The translations under genes were made by a program, and so were the position numbers. Below, piece by piece: positions 25,430 through 36,100 of a stretch of DNA of 64,000 nucleotides. This DNA comes from CALKZN01 sp050633785 (GTDB taxonomy: Bacteria; Pseudomonadota; Gammaproteobacteria; Arenicellales; Arenicellaceae): positions 1-64,000 of the forward strand of contig JBOEHE010000061.1 of the NCBI GenBank assembly GCA_050633785.1. Reading direction: 5' to 3'. The number at the start of each line of letters is the position of its first letter. Position 1 is the first letter of the stretch. The notes beneath the pieces are model-generated. The model was not told the origin of the DNA. It searched no databases and worked only from the letters and a program-made list of their open reading frames with translations.

Positions 25430-26065
25430 ATGTTGCGTATAACCGAAATTTTCTATTCACTGCAAGGTGAAGCTCGCCATACTGGTGTGCCCACTGTTTT
25501 TGTGCGTTTGACAGGTTGTCCAATGCGTTGTCAGTATTGTGATTCTGCCTATGCTTTTCAAGGTGGTGAAAAATACTCTATTGAACAAATTTTAGCTGCG
25601 GTGAAAGAATATGATGCCAGACACGTCACAGTAACAGGTGGCGAACCTTTAGCCCAACCAGAGTGTTGGCCTTTGCTGGAACAACTGTGTGACCTGGATT
25701 ACACGGTTTCGCTTGAGACCGGCGGTGCTATCGATATTTCTAAGGTGGATAAGCGTGTGCATATAGTTTTGGATATCAAAACACCGGCTTCCAAGGAAGA
25801 GCAGAATAACCGTTATGAAAACCTTCAATTTATCCAACAGAAAGATCAGCTGAAGTTTGTCTTATGTGATCAGCAGGACTATCTCTGGGCTAAAGAGTTA
25901 GTGCTTTCGCAGCAATTACACCATAAAGCTGAGATTCTGTTTTCACCGGTTGCCAATGACTTGAATCCCACTGATCTGGCTGACTGGATTCTTCAGGATA
26001 AGCTACCGGTTCGTTTGCAGATTCAGCTGCATAAACAACTTTGGGGGGACATTCCTGGTGTCTGA
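25430..26065 (+). CDS. queE: 7-carboxy-7-deazaguanine synthase QueE
   Basis: 211 residues. A radical-SAM enzyme that makes the deazapurine ring of queuosine and related bases from carboxy-tetrahydropterin. The iron-sulphur cluster motif CPMRCQYCDSAYAF gives CX3CX2C, with LQGEARHTGVPTVFVRLTGC before it and VTGGEPLAQP after. It overlaps queC by 8 bp, consistent with operon co-translation. No preQ1-type riboswitch was seen in the 50-bp gap before it. Confidence 0.95.
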   Translation: MLRITEIFYSLQGEARHTGVPTVFVRLTGCPMRCQYCDSAYAFQGGEKYSIEQILAAVKEYDARHVTVTGGEPLAQPECWPLLEQLCDLDYTVSLETGGAIDISKVDKRVHIVLDIKTPASKEEQNNRYENLQFIQQKDQLKFVLCDQQDYLWAKELVLSQQLHHKAEILFSPVANDLNPTDLADWILQDKLPVRLQIQLHKQLWGDIPGV

Positions 26066-26744
26066 TAAATCAATGATGCGTAGAAAGGCTGTAATATTAG
26101 TCTCTGGAGGTCTTGATTCAGCTACGGTGCTGGCAATAGCAAAGCAGCAAGGGTATGACTGCTTTGCTCTCAGTTTTGATTATGGCCAACGGCACAGCGT
26201 GGAGTTGGAACGGGCGCAGCAAGTCGCCCAACAGTTTGGTGTCATTGAGCACAAAATAGCAAAAATAGATTTAGGCAGTTTTGGCGGTTCAGCCTTAACG
26301 GATACCTCTATTGATGTGCCAGACCAAGAGCAGGATGGTATACCGATTACGTATGTTCCTGCTCGTAACACTGTCTTTCTGTCTATGGCATTGGGGTGGG
26401 CAGAAGTTTTGCAGGCAAACAGTATTTTTATTGGTGCAAATGCGGTTGATTATTCTGGATATCCAGATTGTCGGCCGGAGTTTATTCAGGCATTTCAGAC
26501 ATTAGCCAATGTTGCTACCAAACTTGGTGTTGAAGGCGACGCTTTTACAATAGAAGCTCCCTTGATTGCAATGACCAAGGCTACAATCATTCAAACGGGC
26601 CTAGAACTTGGAGTTGACTACGGTTTGACCTTGTCTTGCTATGACCCTGATGCAACTGGAAAGCCCTGTGGCCAATGTGACTCTTGCCGCATCAGGGCTG
26701 ACGGCTTTGCGCAGGCAGGGGTTGTTGATCCTGCTTTGGGCTGA
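26058..26744 (+). CDS. queC: 7-cyano-7-deazaguanine synthase QueC
   Basis: 228 residues. An ATP-dependent enzyme of the PP-loop family that converts carboxydeazaguanine to preQ0. The P-loop SGGLDSAT is near residue 16, and the C-terminal zinc site has Cys in SCYDPDATGKPCGQCDSC. The GTG at 26058 is preferred as start because GGGGGG stands 9 nt upstream, while the later ATG codons have no ribosome-binding site. Its gene ends 140 bp before tRNA-Lys, the same neighbour as in Pseudomonas. Confidence 0.95.
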   Translation: MSDKSMMRRKAVILVSGGLDSATVLAIAKQQGYDCFALSFDYGQRHSVELERAQQVAQQFGVIEHKIAKIDLGSFGGSALTDTSIDVPDQEQDGIPITYVPARNTVFLSMALGWAEVLQANSIFIGANAVDYSGYPDCRPEFIQAFQTLANVATKLGVEGDAFTIEAPLIAMTKATIIQTGLELGVDYGLTLSCYDPDATGKPCGQCDSCRIRADGFAQAGVVDPALG

Positions 26745-26801
26745 TTAATACCAGGCAAATAAAAAATAAGCGAATATATGTAATTCTTCGCTCTCAACGT
26801 G

Positions 26802-26830
26802 TTGACACGTCTCAGGATAAACCGCATAAT
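26802..26830 (+). promoter_or_regulatory. Sigma70 promoter of tRNA-Lys
   Basis: TTGACA (26802-26807), 17-nt spacer, CATAAT (26825-26830), followed by a GC-rich CTCGCC discriminator typical of stable-RNA promoters. The tRNA begins 53 nt further on. It is intact, so the tRNA is still expressed after the island inserted. Confidence 0.85.
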
Positions 26831-26883
26831 CTCGCCTCCTCTAAAGGGTAGCTCAAATTATTAAGTTACTCTTGTGAAAAGAA

Positions 26884-26959
26884 GGGCCGTTAGCTCAGCT
26901 GGTAGAGCATCTGACTTTTAATCAGAGGGTCGCTGGTTCGAACCCAGCACGGCTCACCA
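26884..26959 (+). tRNA. tRNA-Lys (anticodon UUU)
   Basis: 76 nt with encoded CCA. The acceptor stem GGGCCGT pairs with ACGGCTC (one G-U), followed by discriminator A and CCA. The anticodon stem TCTGA/TCAGA encloses loop CTTTTAA with anticodon TTT. The T-arm CTGGTTCGAACCCAG is canonical. It follows queC, the position of a tRNA-Lys that in Pseudomonas aeruginosa is a known target for integrating islands of the PAPI-2/ExoU group. Its 3' part is duplicated at 51171-51224. Confidence 0.98.
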
Positions 26960-26967
26960 TTCTTTTC
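26914..26967 (+). repeat. attL-like direct repeat (tRNA-Lys 3' half and trailer)
   Basis: 54 bp from the anticodon arm of tRNA-Lys through 8 bp beyond CCA. It matches 51171-51224 with two mismatches (26925, 26930), and 26931-26967 is identical over 37 bp. Similarity stops abruptly at 26968, after the shared trailer ATTCTTTTC, so the match was not kept only by tRNA function. Confidence 0.9.
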
Positions 26968-27552
26968 CGTGAATACCATTTGAATTCTCAAAATTCCATT
27001 CCCTTTGATTTCCTTCAGAATATAATAATATCCTTCTGTAAGCGTAAAATAATCCCAGATTTATCGATGATACATTGACTTTGCCTTAACTGATGGATAT
27101 TCAGAATTAGTTCAATTTAAGTGTTTAAATCTTGTATTTTATATATTTAACCATTCGTATCTGACATAGCTTTTTCATTTGATGGTTTCATCATTATGTA
27201 GCCTTTTTCAAAGAGTTTTGTAACTCAGGGACTTCAGGAAATCGGGTTTGTGTGTCATTTTTGCCCTTTACTCATGTAAATAGTTGTTAGCTATTTTGAT
27301 TATCTATATATTGGGGCTGGAAGTTAGGTTTTTCCAGTCAGTGTGATTGTGATGCTATTCTGAAAGGTTCTATGGATTTTGATACAGGAATAGTTTGCTC
27401 TTGTGATTCACTTAAGTCGCTAGAATAGTGCGGTGTTAATCACTGTCTTTTATCGTTATGGAGTTGGACTAAAACGTTATCAAACTAAGGGATTTTTAAA
27501 TGAGGATATGTGTAAAAACAGACTATAAACCTTTATATGGACACTGAAACTG
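26960..27552. other. AT-rich non-coding left end of the island
   Basis: About 590 bp between tRNA-Lys and the LuxR-hydrolase gene. No integrase fragment, tRNA, terminator or long open frame was found. The only item of note is a possible 15-codon leader at 27500-27547. The sequence is visibly AT-rich. Confidence 0.6.
27500..27547 (+). CDS. Possible 15-residue leader peptide
   Basis: An ATG with a good ribosome-binding site (AAGGGA, 27487-27492, spacing 7) opens a 15-codon frame encoding MRICVKTDYKPLYGH and ends 5 nt before the ATG of the LuxR-hydrolase gene, which itself lacks a clear Shine-Dalgarno sequence. This layout would allow translational coupling. There is no homology evidence; it could be chance. 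Confidence 0.3.
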   Translation: MRICVKTDYKPLYGH

Positions 27553-29355
27553 ATGGATGACGCTGATAAGATTATTGAATTTATATATGAAACTGCTGAA
27601 GAGCCAACACTTTGGCCGGTTGTTCTTACCTCGCTAAATAATATTTATAAAGACAATGAGCTGCTCGCAGCAGTTGATATCGACGGTAAAGAACAACTAA
27701 AAGAGCATTCTGTTGAGCTTAGTGAAAGTGATATTTTACTTCCCAGGGAAGAATTGGAAGTTGGCGAATCAAAGCGACTAATACGAAAATTTTTGCCTCA
27801 TTTTCGACGTTCCTTGAATATAAATAAAAAAATATCTACCTTAGAGGGGAATGTTAATACCTTACACAATATTGTTGATCAACTGCCAATTGGCATAATT
27901 ACTGTAGATGTTGAGGGGAATGTTGTAGGTAAGAATGCCTTTGCTGAACAATTGTTGTTTGGTGAAAGCCCTTTATTTATCGAAGATGGCAAGTTGGTAG
28001 GAGCATCAAAACAGGAAACACAAACATTACTCAATATCATTTCGGGAGTATTATCATTATCTTTTGTCAGTGACCCAGGTCAGGTGAATTTGCCTTATGA
28101 GGATGGAACCTCGAAATTGTCGATACTTGCTGTTTCTACTGAAAATATTCGAGGCAAACAGGAGTGTTGTAACCTGCTCATAGGTGCGCCATACCTTAGA
28201 CGTACATCGTCTCCAGAAATGTTGGAGAAATATTATGGTTTTACATCTGCTGAAAGTAATGCGGTTTTCAATTTGGTTAACGGCCTGTCAATACAAGAAA
28301 TTTCTCAAGTATTGGGCGTTACTTCACATACAGTTCGAGCACACATTAAATCTGCCTTTGTTAAAACACGCACACATAGCCAGGTTGAACTGATACGTTT
28401 AGTCCTCCAAGGACCTACTGTATTTACCAAACCTAATGGCACACAGAATTCTTTTTTAGCGAATAGAATCAAAGAGCAAAAAAATTTGCATGAAGAGATC
28501 ATTGTGTTGCGGGATGGCAGAAAAATGAGCTTTGCCTGTTGCGGTAACTCCAAAGGGATACCTATTGTTTTTTTGCATGGGTCTATGGGATGTCGCTTAG
28601 CAAATCCGGGCACAACAAAGCTGCATACTCAGTTGGGAGTCAGGCTGATTATACCTGATAGAGCTGGGTATAGCCTTTCTGACCGGATGCTTGAGGCTAA
28701 CTTTAAAACCTATGCTGATGACATTGTAGAAATGATAAATTACTTGGGCTATGACAAAGTTTATTTAGTCGGTTATTCAACAGGTGGGATGTATGCGCAA
28801 AGCTTTGCATATTATTACCCGGAGTTATGTCATAGAATGGGGTTGGTCAGTAGTATGATGCCATTTTCATCTCTGGGAGATATAAGCGAAATGAAACCGG
28901 CCTATTTTAAACTTATTTTGGCATTGGCGCGTTATTCTCCATCTATAATTGAGCCTATTTACCGGTTATTTGCTCGAGGAGTTTTATCGAACCCTTATCA
29001 ATACTTTTCAAACTTTATTAATACACTTCCGGAACCGGATAAAGAATTGTTGGCAATACCTGGCGTTCTAGAAGAAGCCGTAGAAACCACAAAAGAGTCT
29101 TTTCGTTCAGGCGTTTCAGGTATTGTTCAAGATTTACGATTAATGGCGAGAAAGTGGCCTTTTGTAATTGAAGATATTCAAATGGATACATTATTGTGGC
29201 ATGGTGCTCTTGATCATCATGTACCTGTAGAGATGGTGCAAAAATCTCCTTTTATGCAAGGGGCTCAGTGCAACTTTTATGAAGATAAAGGGCATATGTT
29301 TATTTTTGCAGAATGGGAGCAAATTCTTATACATTTTATGAAAAACAAAAAGTAA
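27553..29355 (+). CDS. PAS-like / LuxR-HTH / alpha-beta hydrolase fusion protein
   Basis: 600 residues, three parts. Residues about 105-180 look like a PAS sensor (DQLPIGIITVDVEGNVVGKN). Residues about 225-287 are a LuxR-type helix-turn-helix (YGFTSAESNAVFNLVNGLS ... VTSHTVRAHIKSAFVKT). Residues about 310-600 are an alpha/beta hydrolase with VFLHGSMG, nucleophile elbow GYSTGG (Ser409), Asp554 in WHGALDHHVP and His581 in DKGHMF, so a complete catalytic triad. The HTH is in the middle rather than at the C-terminus. A regulator that senses, and perhaps hydrolyses, an ester or lactone is plausible but unproven. It is the first island gene and the likely controller of the large genes downstream. 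Confidence 0.85.
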   Translation: MDDADKIIEFIYETAEEPTLWPVVLTSLNNIYKDNELLAAVDIDGKEQLKEHSVELSESDILLPREELEVGESKRLIRKFLPHFRRSLNINKKISTLEGNVNTLHNIVDQLPIGIITVDVEGNVVGKNAFAEQLLFGESPLFIEDGKLVGASKQETQTLLNIISGVLSLSFVSDPGQVNLPYEDGTSKLSILAVSTENIRGKQECCNLLIGAPYLRRTSSPEMLEKYYGFTSAESNAVFNLVNGLSIQEISQVLGVTSHTVRAHIKSAFVKTRTHSQVELIRLVLQGPTVFTKPNGTQNSFLANRIKEQKNLHEEIIVLRDGRKMSFACCGNSKGIPIVFLHGSMGCRLANPGTTKLHTQLGVRLIIPDRAGYSLSDRMLEANFKTYADDIVEMINYLGYDKVYLVGYSTGGMYAQSFAYYYPELCHRMGLVSSMMPFSSLGDISEMKPAYFKLILALARYSPSIIEPIYRLFARGVLSNPYQYFSNFINTLPEPDKELLAIPGVLEEAVETTKESFRSGVSGIVQDLRLMARKWPFVIEDIQMDTLLWHGALDHHVPVEMVQKSPFMQGAQCNFYEDKGHMFIFAEWEQILIHFMKNKK

Positions 29356-29662
29356 GGTATGGAAAAACTTGCTTTGTTGGAGTAGACACATTTGGTTGTT
29401 ATCCATAACAAATCAAAGAGTTGCAAACGCACAAAGGACTTGCCTACATAACACTTTGTAAGTGTCCAGTATATTGCCCATTTGGGTAATATTTAACTAA
29501 AACTTTATGATGTATGATGCGTTAGTATTAAGGAATGTTTAGATTTGAGCATTGATATTGTCGAATCAGAACGTGTCTATAAGTTGGTTTGATTGTTTCT
29601 TTAGCTGTTCTTGTTAAGAAGTAATTTGGTGTATTTGTAGTAGGAAAAAGGATGGGATAGAA
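29356..29662. other. Non-coding gap with one short palindrome
   Basis: 307 bp, AT-rich, without a gene. It contains TTGTTATccATAACAA (29396-29411), a palindrome whose half-sites resemble the MarR element at 13777 but are spaced 4 bp wider. It may act as an operator or weak terminator after the regulator gene. Nothing else was recognised. Confidence 0.4.
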
Positions 29663-30055
29663 GTGGGGAAAATAAGAGTGTTTTGCAGGATCATTGTGGG
29701 GTTTTTTCATTTATCAAAGGCGTTGTGCTTACTCATAGCCAGCGGTCTGTTGTTTTCTGTAATCTCTCAAATTCAAAAGTCTAATGAAGCAGTAACTCAG
29801 ATGAAAGCAGAAGGTTTTTGGGGAGTATGTCGGTATACCGTCAAGAAGATCTTCAATATGCTGGAAAGGATGAAATCTATTGTTAAGTGGTTTCATGACC
29901 TTCTCGGAACTCTTCAAATGGTAACCATTCAAATAGCAATTAAGATTTTTGCCATCTCGAAGAAGCATTTTTCAAAAACAATTTATACCTACGCACGCTC
30001 AAGTGGTGACATGAGTCCAGAGTCATTTGAGTTTCATCATAATAATATTCATTGA
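29663..30055 (+). CDS. Small putative membrane protein
   Basis: 130 residues from a GTG start, with AAGG about 11 nt upstream. One strong hydrophobic helix near residues 10-34 (IIVGFFHLSKALCLLIASGLLFSVI) would anchor it in the inner membrane. The rest is basic and predicted helical (KKIFNMLERMKSIVKWFHDLL), without a known motif. It lies in the island between the regulator and the giant-protein gene. It could be an accessory protein of the large secreted set or a spurious frame; codon pattern and the weak start leave doubt. Confidence 0.45.
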   Translation: MGKIRVFCRIIVGFFHLSKALCLLIASGLLFSVISQIQKSNEAVTQMKAEGFWGVCRYTVKKIFNMLERMKSIVKWFHDLLGTLQMVTIQIAIKIFAISKKHFSKTIYTYARSSGDMSPESFEFHHNNIH

Positions 30056-30140
30056 AAGTTCAGGATGACGGCCTTCCTGACTTTGCTCTGAGAAACTTGA
30101 AAATCAAAAATCAATCATACATACCCTAGGAATTTTGGAT

Positions 30141-33100
30141 ATGAAAAAAACGTTGTTTGCAGTTATATTACTTTCCCTTAGTTGCTTTTCGGCAACTATA
30201 TTAGCGCAGGTTTCAAATGACTTGATCAGTGTTAATACCTGGGATGAACTACCTGCTCAAAACTATTCTCAATCCGGTACTGTTTCTATTGCTGGGTCGC
30301 GTTCAGCTTCTGCCGCTATTTATATTAATGGACAGTTAAGGGTGACTGAAAATACCGGTCTTTGGAATGTTTCGTTTCCTGGATTGGTGGACGGTTTGCA
30401 TGAATATCAAATTGTTGGAGTAGACGCTCAAGGCGAACCTAGTGAGTCGATTAATATATCCATTTTTGTAGACACTACCGCACCTGTCGTTACAGGTCTG
30501 TCGCCTTCTTCAGATAATGCCGTCACCCAACCTCTCTCGCAATTCTCATTGCTTATTGATGAGACAGGCAGTGGTGTCAATATTGATACCAGTCTGGTGT
30601 ATGTTTACCCGGAAGTAGGGAGTCCTTATTATTGCCAAACGACAGACACGAGCCGACCATGTTGGTTGTCAACAAATGCAACTAATGGTTCTCTAGTTGT
30701 TAACTTTCTGAATCCATTGCTTGATGGGAAATACAGTATAAACCTCTTTCATGTTTATGACTTGGCCGGTAATAGACAGGTGGGAAGTGGTTATGATTAT
30801 TATGTGAATACCACCAATGTGGTTCCTGTTGGTGAAATTGCTACTTTGAAACAGGCACCAGAGCTTAACTATCAGGCTCTGAGTTATTTTACGATAGAGG
30901 GTGAACGCTATCCTCAAACGGCAGTGTTCATTAATGGTCAGCAAGCAGTAGCTCTAGGTTCTGGAGATTGGAGCCATGAACTTCCAGAGATGCCTGAAGG
31001 TGAGAATTCTATTCGTATCAAATGGGTCGATGCTCAAGACAACAGTTCAGATGAAGTTGAATATATTTTATTTGTGGATTCGACATTACCTGAAATCACT
31101 GGAGTATCTCCAGCCAATAACAGTGTACTGACGGAACCACTGGCACAGTTTTCTATTTCGATTAATGAGACTGGGAGTGGAATCGATATTGACCAGAGTC
31201 GCTTTTACATTATTCCTGAAACGGGCAGCCCATTTTGGTGCAATTCGACCAATGCAAGCAGCTCTTGTTGGTTGTCACTAAATGCTGCAGGTGACCAGAT
31301 AAGCGTTAATTTTAATACGCCGTTAGCCGACGGCGCTTACGAAGTTAGTTCACCCAATTCTTATGTCTATGATCTTTCAGGTAACTCAAAGCGTTTGGAT
31401 CAATCTATCAATTACTACGTGAACACCTCTGGCGTTATTCCAGTAGCTGAAATTACTGATGTTTTTAATAGAGTTTTAAAGCTAGCGCCTGATTTAAATT
31501 ATCAAACAAATAACTCTGTAACTATAAAAGGTAGTCGTTTCCCACAAACAGCAGTTGTCATTAACGATCAGGAAGTAGTGCAGTTGGGCTTGGGTGATTG
31601 GAGTTATGAGATACCAACATTGTCCGAAGGTGAAAACTCTATTCGCATCAAATGGGTTGATGCTCAAGACAACAGTTCAGAGGAACTTGAATATATATTG
31701 TTTGTGGATACGGTACTTCCTGAAATCAATGGGGTTACTCCAGTTAATAATAGCGTTCTAACAGAACCGCTGGCACAACTCTCTATATCAGTTAATGAGA
31801 CAGGAAGTGGTGTAGATATCAACCAAAGCCGTTTTTATATTATTTCTGAAACGGATGGCCCATTTTGGTGCAATTCGACCGATACAAGCCATTTTTGCTG
31901 GTTATCACTAAATGCTGCCGGTGATCAGATAAGCGTCAATTTTAATACGCCTTTAGCTGATGGTGCTTATGAAGTTAATTCATCCAATGCTTATGTTGTT
32001 GACTTTTCAGGCAATGCTAAACGTCTGGACGAATCTATCTATTACTATGTTAATACTTCGGGTACTGTTCCTGTGGCTGAAGTTAAGGACCCTTTTAACA
32101 GAGTCTTAAAACAGGCACCAGAGCTGAATTACATAACGTCGAACAGTTATTCCATTAAAGGGAAACGTTATCCACAAACAGCGGTGGTAATCAATGATCA
32201 AGTAGCCATTGCGACAGGCATTGGCGATTGGAACTATGCTTTACCTGGTTTGGCCGAAGGTGAAAACTCTATTCGTATCAAATGGGTTGATGCTCAAGGC
32301 AACAGCTCGGAAGAAATTGAATACTTATTGTTTGTAGATACCGTAAGCCCCAATTTAATTGGTTTAAATCCACCAGATAATGGTGAATATCCTCAGTTAG
32401 GAGAATTCTCTGTCTTAACCGATGAGGTGGGTAGTGGCTTTTCACAAGTCAATAATAATACCAGTGTTGCGATATACAAAGATGGTAACTATTTGCTCAA
32501 CTGTGTTCCATCACATGCCAGTAATCAATGTGTGATTGTTGGAGGTGAGTCAGAAGTGATAGTGAAACTGCCTTATGTATTAGGTGTAGGAGAATATGAT
32601 CTAATTATTAGAGTCCGTGACAATGCAGGACACTATACTGTACATCAGGATTTACAAGATGAACTGTTCCGTTTCACTATAACGGGAATAGATGATAGTG
32701 AGCCGCCAACTAAACCGACCCTGTCTGCGTATGACCCGATAGTTAATCAGGCACAAGTCACTTTGTCTGGAACCAAAGAACAATACAGTTACATCGTCAT
32801 CGATGGAGAGCAACAAGCAGAGGGGTACATCAGTGAAGACTGGTCATTTGATGTGCCATTGGAACCGGGTCCAAACCAAATCAATATCCTGGCGCGTGAT
32901 TTTTCAGGTAATGAGAGTGAGTCTGTCCAAGCTAATGTAACTTTCAATAATACGCCTCCAGGGGAAGTGTCATTTACCGCATCAGCCAACGATGACGGTC
33001 GTTCTATTGGGCTGGATTGGAGTGCATATGATGAATTTGTCAATGGTGCTGATATAGCTGACTATTTGCTGTATGCGACAACCGAACCTCTTTCAGAACT

Positions 33101-36100
33101 GCGTCCCGAATGGTTGCGTCAAACAATTCAGGCAGGCAACGCGAATGGGGTTATAACAGGATTAACCTCAGGTGAAACCTACAATGTTACAGTGGTTGCG
33201 CGAGATCAGGCGCAACAAGTGAGTGATAGTTTTACAGTTTCACAACTTACTTTGATTGATTCTCAAAGCCCTTATGATATTCGCGAATTGGTTGCGATCA
33301 ATAACTCACAAGGTATCTTGCTCAGCTGGCAAGTGCCTCAATATAACGAACAAGATATCGATTTGTATCGTGTCTTTGTCAATGATACGGCTATTGCAGA
33401 TGTGCCTGTAGGTACCCTGCAATATCAATTGGATGGTTTGTCTGCTCAATCATTGTATATGGTCAAAGTAGTAACCATTGATACCTCAGCTAATCAGAGT
33501 GATGGTGTTATTAAACAGGTAGCTACTGAATATGCCAATCCAATTGACGTTACAGTAACAGCAAGTAGTAATGCGGCGACGTTGAGCTGGAGTGGTCTGG
33601 AACCGATAGCAGGGGTTCAGCGTTATAAGGTGTATACATCAACGGCTCCTTTTACCGATATCAATGGTATGACGGCGGCTACCACTGCTATAAACAACGC
33701 ACAATCGATCAGTGTGGGTGGTTTAAGTAATGGACAAACGTACTATTTGGCGGTCACTGCCGAAAATATCTTAGGCTTTGAAACACCAACGGTTCAGACT
33801 GTTTCAGTGATTCCTCAAGCGGACACTAATCCGCCAGTGATTGATTCTGTCAGCATCAATGGAGCTGTTTTTGTTGAGGGTCAGACAGTCAGTGCTGACA
33901 GTGAACTGTGTGTTCAAGTCAGTGATGAATCGGCAATCTCACGTGTTGATTATCACCAGGATGGATCGTTTGCCTTCACCAGTTCACAGTCTGCGGCAGG
34001 TTTCTGTTATCAATTAATTGCTGATTCTCTGGTTGATGGAGTTCATCAATTGGAAGCACATGCTTTTGATATTTATGACAACACGACATCACAAAAAATA
34101 ACCTTTGATATGCAGTTAGCCACGCCTGTGGCGCCGGTGATTTCGTCACCCGTTTCAGGTTTGCAAACAGGCCAGGCATTAATCACAGTCAGTGGCAACA
34201 CACAGCCGAATGTTGAAGTACAGGTGACCATTCAGGACCAAACTAGCGATTGGTTTTCTGCCGATGCCAGTGGTCAGTTCTCAGTCGATACCAGTTTAGT
34301 TGAAGACGGAGACAACTCAATTACTGTCAAGGCACGCAACCGTGCAGGTGAAGGCCTGGTCTCAAATGCTGTGGTAGTGACTTTGGATCGCAGTTTGCCT
34401 TCACGACCTTTAGGTCTGGTTGCACAAACCCTGGACTCTGGTGAGGTTCGTTTGGAATGGTCAGTTAACTCACTAACTGGCATTGCTGGATTTGACCTGT
34501 ATCGTAGTACCCAAAACTTTGACATGTTGACTAGTGCGGTCAAAATCAATCCTGCTCTTATCACTGATGGCAGCTTCAACGATCTGTTGATAGATGATGG
34601 TCGTTATTATTACCGTGTGGTGTCAGTAAATGACTTGGGCACTTTGAGTGAACCTTCGGCCATTGTCTCTATTGATGCTGATGCTACTCCGCCTGTGGCA
34701 GAGTACTTGCGTTATTCAAGCGCTGGTGTGTTTGATGACCAATCACAAACTTATGGCGTGGGTGAGTTGTCAATTGAATTACGCGTGAGTGAGCCTTTGT
34801 TAACGACTCCATTTTTAAGCATTTCACCAGATGGTGGCGCGCCTATTAATGTGGTGCTGACGCCTGTTTCTAACAATCAATTGGAGTATACCGGCACAAT
34901 CACTTTAGATACCAGTGCAGGCGACGGCGTTGCTTTCGCTGTGTTCTCTGCTCGTGACAAAGCAGGCAACCGGGGAACAGATGTATTAGAGGGTGCACAG
35001 ATCAATATTGATACTCAAGGGCCACAGGTTATTAACGTCACCACCACACCCGAAACGCCGATTAAGAATGACCAGTCAAACCCCGTTACTTTAACTGCGG
35101 TATTTGACTTGGATGAGGTCATTGCCAACACTTCAAGCTTTGAGTTGTCATATCGACTTAGTGGAGACAATCGCCAACCCACTTTAATTAATGATGTGGT
35201 GAAACTTGAAGATAAAAAATGGCAGGCAGCCATCACTCTGCCAGCTAACGCGGGTCTGAATGAACCCGAGCTAATCAGTTTCACATTCAATGCGCAAGAC
35301 GATTTGGGCAATGTTGGTTCTGCGTTTAATCGAGAGTACGTGACTCAGATTTATCAAGGAGACCTGCCGCCATTGGCAACCCCATTTAACTTTCGTGGCA
35401 GCGCGATAGCGGCGGGGAAAGTCAAGCTGGAATGGTTTGTGGTTGAGGGTGCAATTGCTTACCAATTGTATCGTAAAGCACCAGGCGAAGCAGGCCTAAC
35501 AGAATATGCTCGAGTGAACATCGACGGTTATCACGAAGACACTCCGCAAGTTGATGGCGAATACGAATATAAAATAGCCAGCATTCGTTCTGCCAATGGT
35601 GTTGAGTCAATCAGTGCGACATCCAATTCGGTGATTGTTTCCACGGATTCCGTGCCGCCGACAGCACCATCCAATTTGACATTGGAGTTAACACCGATAG
35701 GCATTCAAACGCGTTGGGACCCGGTGGCTGATCCTGATGTTCGCTATCGCCTTTATCGTGATGCAAGTGGTCCAATTGTAACAACCGATGGTTTAGAACC
35801 TCTTTTAGTCGACTTGGTGGAACCGTTTGTGGTGGATACTAAGCCAATGCAAAGCCAACCAGCGTATACCGTGGTGACCGTTGACGCAGTGGGTAACGAA
35901 TCTGAGCCGGCCGAAACAGTGTATCTCAACGTTGATTTACTGCCCATAGCGAGCATTGATATTCGTTTAGAGCAAGGTGGTTTTCCGGCTATTAACTGGA
36001 CACACTCAAGCAACAGTATCAATAACTTTGATATTTACCTGGGCGCAGACAACACCGGTGTCAAATTGAATGGCAGCTTGCTGGATCAAACCAACTTTGT

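Noticed and set aside
29396..29411. A third MarR operator (TTGTTATccATAACAA)
   Set aside because: The half-sites are similar but the spacing is 4 bp wider, and it lies after, not before, a gene. It is kept only as a note in the gap entry.
30838..32340. CRISPR-like or IS repeats
   Set aside because: Units are about 630 bp, in frame and coding for Ig-like modules; no short repeat-spacer pattern or transposase.
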